64,000 bases of DNA from Cryptomeria japonica (taxonomy: Eukaryota > Streptophyta > Pinopsida > Cupressales > Cupressaceae). The notes beneath the pieces are model-generated. The model worked only from the letters and a program-made list of their open reading frames with translations, searched no databases and was not told where the DNA came from. Location: positions 373,339,009 to 373,403,008 of the forward strand of contig NC_081415.1 in assembly GCF_030272615.1 (NCBI RefSeq). The letters run 5' to 3'. This document shows positions 57,384 to 64,000 of this stretch, in pieces. A program made the position numbers and the translations under genes. Positions within the stretch are counted from its first letter, which is position 1. The number at the start of each line of letters is the position of its first letter.

Positions 57384-58525
57384 GTAAATTTGCAGTGTCA
57401 AACTAGTCAAACAGTGCAAGTTGAAGGTTCATTAAACACATCTCTACCACCATATGGAACGGTTCAACTTGGACCACCTCCATTATATGAACCAGTATTT
57501 GTACCCATGAAACCAGGACATGGGAGTGTTCCACCAACTCCAAGAGGAAGTGCACCTTTTAATTGGGATCAACCAAATTTACAACATGACATTCGAACTC
57601 AAACACTTTATGAAGACCAAACTCTTTCACAAGGATTCAGTTCAGACCAAGGTATTCAACAAGAAACGAATCCAAATGTCCAACCAGATTCTTCATCTGA
57701 TTCTGATGCTTCTGATGAGGTTGACATGTTCCTTCAAGATCCAAAGGTAATAAAAAGGATGGATAAGTTCCTGAGCAAAGTCTTTAAAACGTGTCCTCAA
57801 AAGTATCTTCGCATGATGAGTAATATGGTCCCCTTAAATGAACCAATTAATGTGCAAATACAACAAGGCAGTGAGCCGTTAAGTTTCTCTTCGCATCTCA
57901 ATGAAGAAAATGTGCAACAAGAGCTTCAACCTACATTGATGAGTAAACGTGCTTCAAAGGCATTGTCAGTGACTATTCCTCAAAAGTCATTGTTTGAGAC
58001 GATAAATAATCCATTATTCAATACAACACCTGCAATACAAGATCAAATGAAGACCATGCAAATATCGACAGTGGTTCCTCAACAAGAAGTGGTTCCTCAT
58101 ATGCATAAAATTGGATCAACATCCATGATACAAGAAAGTTTCACAACTGGAATGCCTAATGTCAATAATGTCCAAAGAAATTCCATGATGCAACAAAGTT
58201 CTTATGTATCTTTGTCAAACACTATTGCGACAGATCCTTCGATAATGGCTACACAAAGAGCTATAGATAGTGGTGTGCACCATTAGCAATTGTTGCAACA
58301 ATTGAGTAATACGCAAAAGGTATGATCAAATGTGCAAACAAATGAAGTGCAACAACAACAATGTCGCATTCGACAAGAAATTGTAGCACCTTCAGCACCA
58401 TTACAAGTTAACACAAACTTGCAACCACCACAAGGGATTGGACAAACAACACAGCAAGTTAATGCAAGTGCTATACCCCATCCTAAGGAGAAGCAACGAA
58501 ATCATCTAAACAAGCTTTTTTACAA
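57384..58525 (+). pseudogene. Element B gag N-terminal, Q/N/P-rich region
   Basis: The frame is open from the gap to a TAG at 58284-58286, then resumes in the same phase with one more stop to 58529, where the phase shifts by two relative to the main gag frame at 58526. The composition is rich in Q, N, S and P (PYGTVQLGPPPLYEPVF, SDSDASDEVDMFLQDPKV), with no structured domain except one helical segment (KRMDKFLSKVFKTCPQKYLRMM). Tat-clade elements commonly have an extra, poorly conserved region before gag. The overlap ATGA-like junction at 58526-58529 suggests that a frameshift has separated it from gag, or that it is a separate ORF. Confidence 0.6.
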
Positions 58526-59731
58526 ATGATTAGATATACACCGCGACAACAATTGGCACAAAGTCAACAAATTCCAACTCGTCAACACCAACAATATGTG
58601 CCAAGACAAACAAGTTATCCTACCTCACAACCACAAGTGGCACCTATGCAATATCAACAGCCTACTCAATTGCAATATCAACCTAGGCTCCAAGAAGCAC
58701 AACAACAAAGTCAATATCAAGGCATAGCACAACCACAACAACAAGAGAAGTACCAAGAACTTTATATGCAGGAGACGCCAAAAACGGCCATTGCGGAGTA
58801 TCAACAGCCAATCGGAAATGCGATATATCAACAAAGAATACCAACTGGGATTAATGATGAACCTCTACAATCTGATACAATTGCGCAACAACTTGAGATG
58901 TTGCGACGAAAAGTTGACGCATTAGAAACTAAAGGAACAAAGAAGTTGTATACAGATCAAGATTTATGTCCTAATCCCTTTGACAAGAGTGTATACATGC
59001 CCCCTTTCCCTAAGCATTTTGAGGCACCCCACTTTGAGAAATATAGAGGGAATGGCAATCCAAGAGATCATATTCGAGCATTTTACACAGCATGCATAGA
59101 AATAAACTATGAGGACACATATTTAATGTGGTTATTTGCACGAAGTCTCACTGGACAAGCTATGGATTGGTATTCTCATCTGCCAGGAAATATAAAGACT
59201 TGGTCAGAACTGGCACAAAAGTTTGTATCTCATTTCGCGTTCAACATCGACAGTGATGTGACTATGTTGGATTTATGCAATACCAAACAAAAGCAAGGTG
59301 AACCATTAGTGGCCTTTTTGCAACGATGGCGAAGTTTGTATAGTCGTTCTTCTCTCGATATACCTGAAGAACAGCAAGTGAATCTGTTTATCCAGAATCT
59401 AGTTCCAGAAATGATGTATGAGCTAAAATTGAAAAGTCCTAGTACTATAGAAAAACTCATTAAGAAAGGAATGAATATTGAAGCAGCTCTTGTAGCTAAA
59501 GGAATGATCAAGCTCAATAAGGACAATGACAACACAAATTATTCAGGGGATAGGAATAGATTTTGGTATAAGAACAAGAATGTCACTAATGATGGTGTTG
59601 TTGATGCGAGAGTGGTGAATGCAAATCAACCCCCATTCACAATCAAGAAGTTGAGTGTTCCTAATATGTTGACTATGGAACAAAATCAAGCACCCAGGAA
59701 CAATGTTACTCAACAGTCGCAATATCAATAG
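58526..59731 (+). CDS. Element B Gag
   Basis: This starts with ATG 58526 (MIRYTPRQQ). About 150 residues are glutamine/tyrosine-rich. The capsid-like Retrotrans_gag domain follows (FEKYRGNGNPRDHIRAFY, LFARSLTGQAMDWYSHLP, FLQRWRSLYSRSSLDIPE, about residues 157-350). Gag assembles the particle. TAG stops begin at 59729-59731 inside a glutamine repeat, but the phase continues through it into the protease frame at 59978, so this is the first part of a Gag-Pro-Pol polyprotein interrupted by point stops. The order and spacing are normal for the clade. Confidence 0.85.
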   Translation: MIRYTPRQQLAQSQQIPTRQHQQYVPRQTSYPTSQPQVAPMQYQQPTQLQYQPRLQEAQQQSQYQGIAQPQQQEKYQELYMQETPKTAIAEYQQPIGNAIYQQRIPTGINDEPLQSDTIAQQLEMLRRKVDALETKGTKKLYTDQDLCPNPFDKSVYMPPFPKHFEAPHFEKYRGNGNPRDHIRAFYTACIEINYEDTYLMWLFARSLTGQAMDWYSHLPGNIKTWSELAQKFVSHFAFNIDSDVTMLDLCNTKQKQGEPLVAFLQRWRSLYSRSSLDIPEEQQVNLFIQNLVPEMMYELKLKSPSTIEKLIKKGMNIEAALVAKGMIKLNKDNDNTNYSGDRNRFWYKNKNVTNDGVVDARVVNANQPPFTIKKLSVPNMLTMEQNQAPRNNVTQQSQYQ

Positions 59732-59900
59732 TATGCTCAATAGCCACAGTATCAACAACATGCTCAATAGTCGCAATACCAATAGCATGCTCAACAGTCG
59801 CAGTATCAACAGCATGCTCAACAGTCGCAATATCAACCGCATGTTCAACAGCTACAATATCAACAACATGCTCAACAACAATATGCTCAACAATGTAATC
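59703..59900 (+). repeat. 27-bp tandem repeat coding QYQQHAQQS
   Basis: About six in-phase 27-bp units between the Gag domain and the zinc knuckle encode QYQQHAQQS-like nonapeptides. Four units carry or adjoin TAG where the consensus has CAG or CAA. The length is a multiple of three, so copy number can change without shifting the frame. Confidence 0.85.
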
Positions 59901-59977
59901 AAGAACAAGGCCAACAACAAAATCAACAACGCAAACCCTTCCGATCGCGGGATGGGCCTCCTAGACAGTTTACACCA

Positions 59978-62005
59978 TTGGGAGAGCCTATCGAATCAGT
60001 CATGAAGCAATTAATACAAGCGAAGTTTATCAAACTACCAGATATTAAGGCAGAACCAGCGGTAAAACCGCATTGGTGGAATGATAATGCGTACTGTGAA
60101 TATCATCGGTCCAAAGGACATAAAACCGCTTCATGTTTTCAATTAAAACATATGATTCAAGATTTATTGGAACAAGGAGTAATTGAGATAGATCCAACCC
60201 ATCTGACCTCTAATACCGATCATACTATTTTCAAAACTCCTTTGCTTGATCATGACAAGGGTAAAGCGTCGTCTTCCAATTCTGTTCAAACGGCCAATTA
60301 TGCAAATACCAGTTATCACAATGTCATTAATTGTTTTCATGCATCAAATGAGTATGTTTCAACCTTGAGAATAAAAGGACAAGATCCTTCTTGTGCGGTC
60401 ACCACTCATCGATCCAAAATAGTCGTGAAAGGAGCTCCTGCCGCTCCTCCCAAACCAGTTCCTGTGAGTCAGTATAATCTTTTGGATCATCTAGGAAAAA
60501 CACCTGCGCAAATATCCATTCTAGAGTTGTTGAAAATGTCTCCCATGCATCATGCAGTCCTAGATAAAGCTTTGACTGAGTCTACTGTCCCAACAGATAT
60601 TGATGTTGACCAATTTCAAGTGCGAATTGGACATTTAGCCATTTCCCAAAGTGTCGCATTTTCCGATAGTGATATCTCACCTGACAAGCTTCCCCATAAT
60701 GACCCTTTGCACCTAGAAGTCTTTGTCCACAATTGCAAAATCCGGCGAGTCCTGATAGATGGCGGAGCAGGTCTTAATATCTGCACCTTAAGAGTGGTCA
60801 TTGGCCTCGGATATTCAGAAAATGACATAGATGCTTCCAAAAGGATAACAATCAAAGCCTATGATGATGCTGAACGCCCATCCAAAGGGATAATTGTATT
60901 GCCCATCAGAGTTGGTCCAGTGACGGAAAACACTTTCCTACAAGTCCTAGACCTTGATCTCCCTTATAATATGATCCTTGGCCGTCCGTGGATCTATGCC
61001 ATGAAAGCGGTTCCGTCCACTTATCATCAATGTCTAAAATATCCTTACAACGGAACTGAGATAACCATTCCAGGAGATCCTAATCCATTCCAGTTATGTG
61101 CTACCCTAAAAGATATTCCTCAGCGGAAAATACTAGTCAATAGAGAGGCCAAATCAGATAGTTATGTGGATCCTAATGCATTATTAGATGCTGTCAAAGG
61201 AAAACTGAAGATACAAGACCAAGGGTGTGGAGAATATTCAATGGACCAAACATTCCTGATTGGGAATTTGCTGATGTCTCCAAAATCATATGGAAAACCG
61301 CATCTATTGCAAAAAGAACCCAAGGTCATTATTCAATATCAGCCTCCCACTACATTTGCAAGATGGGGAGAACTTGACAAAGAAACTATAGATGATGGTG
61401 TCATAGATTGGCTCTATAAAGATCCACCTGAAACCCCATCTGTCAAGCTACCAGTGGAATTGTATGGCAAAGGATTTACTATGCTGCAGAAGAAAGGATA
61501 TGATGGCTGCAGTGGCTTAGGCTTGAAAAACAATGGAAGGATAGAACCCATCATACCTGAGAGGCGACCCCCAACTTTAGGGTTAGGTTTTGTACCATTA
61601 CGAATTGGATCCACATCTACCAAAAGGTCCACGTGTCGAAAAGGGCGTGATTCTGACGATGAAATAACACCTGAGGATACCCGACCCGAGACTGATTCTA
61701 ATGAATGGGAGTGGAGTTCTCTTTCTTCCAGCTCCTATGCCCTTGACAATATCTTCATTGACCCTGATAACTTGCCTATGGAGGATAAACATGCAATAAC
61801 TCCTCTTCCTAAAACCTGTCCTCATGCTTGGATCGAGTCATTTTGGGATCCAAGCTCCGAATCCGACACAAGCCGTTCGGATAGTGACACCACAGACATT
61901 CACATTTTTACCATATCCGCCCTCTCTATCCTTACAATCGATGATGACATGCCCCTCATATATCCCCAACTTAACCAATATGACCAACAAGAACCACTCA
62001 CGTAG
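59978..62005 (+). CDS. Element B protease region with zinc knuckle and G-patch
   Basis: A 675-codon open stretch in phase with Gag. It contains a knuckle CEYHRSKGHKTASC (C-x2-H-x4-H-x4-C, near 60097), a linker, then the retropepsin (RRVLIDGGAGLNIC at about 60745, IIVLPIRVGP, MILGRPWIYAM). A G-patch-like segment near 61470-61550 reads YGKGFTMLQKKGYDGCSGLG. G-patches bind nucleic acid and occur in the protease regions of several retroelements. The active site has DGG where DTG or DSG is usual, also found in other plant elements and in element A here. An acidic tail leads to a TAG at 62003-62005. The protease would process the polyprotein. Confidence 0.88.
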   Translation: MGEPIESVMKQLIQAKFIKLPDIKAEPAVKPHWWNDNAYCEYHRSKGHKTASCFQLKHMIQDLLEQGVIEIDPTHLTSNTDHTIFKTPLLDHDKGKASSSNSVQTANYANTSYHNVINCFHASNEYVSTLRIKGQDPSCAVTTHRSKIVVKGAPAAPPKPVPVSQYNLLDHLGKTPAQISILELLKMSPMHHAVLDKALTESTVPTDIDVDQFQVRIGHLAISQSVAFSDSDISPDKLPHNDPLHLEVFVHNCKIRRVLIDGGAGLNICTLRVVIGLGYSENDIDASKRITIKAYDDAERPSKGIIVLPIRVGPVTENTFLQVLDLDLPYNMILGRPWIYAMKAVPSTYHQCLKYPYNGTEITIPGDPNPFQLCATLKDIPQRKILVNREAKSDSYVDPNALLDAVKGKLKIQDQGCGEYSMDQTFLIGNLLMSPKSYGKPHLLQKEPKVIIQYQPPTTFARWGELDKETIDDGVIDWLYKDPPETPSVKLPVELYGKGFTMLQKKGYDGCSGLGLKNNGRIEPIIPERRPPTLGLGFVPLRIGSTSTKRSTCRKGRDSDDEITPEDTRPETDSNEWEWSSLSSSSYALDNIFIDPDNLPMEDKHAITPLPKTCPHAWIESFWDPSSESDTSRSDSDTTDIHIFTISALSILTIDDDMPLIYPQLNQYDQQEPLT

Positions 62006-64000
62006 GACTGTTTTCAGAATGATGAAGCAATTGCAGAGTTCCTGGGACTACGGGAAGGTATACCACAAGGCGACCATAAGGTAGGCTTTGCTATTGACCT
62101 GGATTCAACAGCATATTTTGGGGAGTCAACTCCCTCTTCCAGTCATGAAAAAGAAAAAGAAAAAGAAAAAGAAAAAAATCAAAAGAATAGATCTTTGAGT
62201 GAAAACTGTAAGGTGCTCTTTGATCATACAAAAGTAAAAATAAAAGACGTACCTGCGGGTGAAAACCTTTCTGAGACGCCCAAAGGTGGAAGAGTGGATG
62301 TACCCCTATCAATTTAGGAAAAATCCACATTGCTGGTAGAGATGACCGAGGAAATCAATTTGGGTACACCTGATAACCCTAAGGTCATCCACTTTGCTGC
62401 CTCCTTGTCAAAACAAGAGAAGATTGATTTTATTAATTTCTTTCTAGAGAAGAAGATCAGCTTTGCGTGGTCTTATGCAGATATGCCTGGCCTCAATCCA
62501 GAGTTAGTCCTTCATCATTTGCCACTGAAACCAGGTGCTAAACCTGTCAAACAAAAACTTAGAAAAATGCATCCTCAAGTGGCTCTATTGGTCAAAGTGG
62601 AATTGAAAAAATTGCTAGATGTGGGCTTCATTAGACCCATTGATTATGCAGATTGGATTTCCAATCTAGTACCAGTTAGCAAAGTAACTGGGGGCATCCG
62701 CATCTACACAGATTTTAGGGACCTAAATAAAGCATGCCCTAAGGATGATTTTCCATTGCCAAACATAGACATCATAGTGGACATGACAGCTAGTTATGAG
62801 ATGCTTTCACTAATGGATGGTTTCTCTAGCTACAATCAAATCCGTATTGCACCCGAAGATCAGCATAAGACCGCATTCACCTGTGCTTGGGGAACCTATT
62901 GTTGGAATCTGATGCCCTTCGGTCTCAAAAATGCCGGTGCAACATATCAAAGAGCAATGACGACAATCTTTCATGATTTCATGCATACTTTGATGGAGGA
63001 TTATGTGGATGACTTGTGCAAATCTGTCACCAGAGATAGTCATCTAGCTATCTTGGGCCCAATTTTTGACAGAATGGAGACCTACAAACTCAGGCTCAAT
63101 CCGAAGAAGTGTGTCTTTGGTGTTACAGCTGGAAAATTGCTCGGATACATTGTTTCTCACCGAGGCATTGAGGTCGACCCTGCAAAGGTCAAAGCAATAA
63201 TGGATATGCCTCCACCTTCAAACCTCCAGCAATTAAGAAGTCTACAAGGAAAGCTCCAGTCAATTCGTCACTTCATAGCTCATTTGGCCGACAAATGTCA
63301 TCCATTCCAACATCTATTGCACAAAGGTGTCACTTTTAAATGGACTGAGCAATGCCAATCAGCCTTTCAAGCTCTTAAAGACTATTTGTTGTCGCCACCC
63401 ATCCTAATGCCTCCTATCGAAGGAAAGCCATTTCTATTGTATATCTCTACAACTGAAATAGCATTAGGAGTTCTTTTGGCTCAACAAGATGAGAACGGCA
63501 AAGAAAGAGCTATTTACTATATCAGCCGGACACTGGTAGGCTATGAGCTAAATTATTCAACTATTGAGAGGGCATGCTTAGCACTGGTATTTGCAACACA
63601 AAAGCTCCGACATTATATGCTAAGCCATCAAACATTGCTGATTGCCAAAATTGATCCTTTAAAATATTTGCTCAGCCGAGCAGCTTTAACAGGTCGCCTA
63701 GCAAAATGGGTCATGATTCTCAGTGAATTTGACATTGAGTATATGGAGCGAAAGGCGATAAAAGGACAAGTCATAGCAGATCAACTGGCAGATGCTCCTA
63801 TTTCAGATGATCATCCCATGTTAACTGATTTCCCAGATGAATCAGTCTTTGCTCTCACACCATCCAATGAATGGAAGTTATACTTTGATGGGTCCCACAC
63901 TAAGTTCGGATCCGGCGCAGGCATTTTGTTTGTCACCCCTCAAGGTGATGCTATTCCAAAATCGTATAGAATAAATTTTCAATGTACCAATAACATTGCA
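62006..64000 (+). CDS. Element B reverse transcriptase, RNase H and archaeal-type RNase H (runs off window)
   Basis: The phase is shared with the protease frame; one TAG at 62315-62317 precedes a stop-free run of 561 codons to the window end. A lysine/glutamate repeat (EKEKEKEKEK, near 62146) comes first. Reverse transcriptase blocks: LRKMHPQ, FIRPIDYADWISN, DFRDLNKACPKDDFPLP, FGLKNAGATYQRAM and catalytic YVDD at 63002-63013, ending LGYIVSHRGIEVDP. The usual RNase H follows (LLYISTTEIALGVLLAQ, near 63430, and KLRHYML). A second RNase H begins with LYFDGSHTKFGSGAG near 63880 and is cut by the window end. Two RNase H domains mark the Tat clade. The integrase should follow beyond 64000. Confidence 0.93.

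Larger units (their letters stand above)
57384..64000 (+). mobile_element. Ty3/gypsy element B (Tat clade), internal region
   Basis: The order is gag, protease with G-patch, reverse transcriptase, RNase H and a second archaeal-type RNase H, which defines the Tat clade. The window ends inside the last domain. The 5' LTR and leader probably are those at 49802-52451, separated by the chromovirus insertion and the gap. From 58526 to the end almost everything is in one phase with a handful of stops, so the copy is fairly young. Confidence 0.88.

Noticed and set aside
56856-57419. Open frames crossing the second N run
   Set aside because: Same reason; only the parts outside the gap were used.
1-64000. 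tRNA, rRNA or other structural RNA genes
   Set aside because: No cloverleaf A/B-box pair or rRNA-like stretch was recognised by eye; a tRNAscan or Rfam search was not possible here.

Overview
This is nuclear DNA of a seed plant, most likely a gymnosperm with a large repeat-filled genome. That is inferred from long Ty1/copia and Ty3/gypsy elements stacked inside one another, plant-type primer-binding sites, TTTAGGG-type telomere motifs and long AT-rich spacers. No intact host gene is visible. Almost every long reading frame belongs to a retroelement, and most carry stops that look like single C-to-T changes. Two runs of exactly 500 N (36384-36883 and 56884-57383) are assembly gaps of unknown true length.

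Layout. 1-5356: minus-strand Ty3/gypsy element A, cut off by the window start, with an LTR, a PBS, a leader made largely of 21-bp repeats and a protease-bearing frame. 5440-6775 and 27402-29502: two halves of a decayed minus-strand gene region (transposase-like exons, preceded by a SET-domain frame). The halves are separated by a 20.6-kb stack of three Copia elements. Copia-1 (6781-27396, TSD CCTAT) broke an exon of that gene. Copia-2 (7035-20978, TSD CTATT) landed in the 5' LTR of Copia-1. Copia-3 (7299-14692, minus strand, TSD AGATC) landed in the 5' LTR of Copia-2. Copia-2 has no polymerase: a long unrecognised ORF of about 1,100 codons sits where pol should be.

29503-44600: spacer with a 165-bp perfect-armed hairpin, a plant RNase H fragment, a Copia LTR running into the first gap, an unidentified ORF with a poly(A)-like end, and a 2.9-kb foldback whose arms are pyrimidine-rich then purine-rich. 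44632-48235: a second unrecognised ORF of about 1,200 codons (minus strand). Directly upstream of its start lies an array of 17 near-perfect palindromes sharing the core GGACTTTAAAGTCC.

49802-64000: a plus-strand Ty3/gypsy Tat-clade element B. Its putative 5' LTR and leader (49802-52451) are separated from its gag-pro-RT-RNaseH-aRNaseH frame (57384 to window end) by a minus-strand chromovirus. Of that chromovirus, the LTR (52452-56447, containing a second palindrome array) and the integrase C-terminus/chromodomain are seen before the gap. Linking the two halves of element B is inference because of the gap.

The best candidates for something undescribed are the two palindrome arrays and the pair of large pol-less ORFs with similar architecture (helical N-terminal domain, basic and P/S/T-rich linker, coiled-coil C-terminus). 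The SET-domain frame lying upstream of a transposase-like gene also deserves attention.
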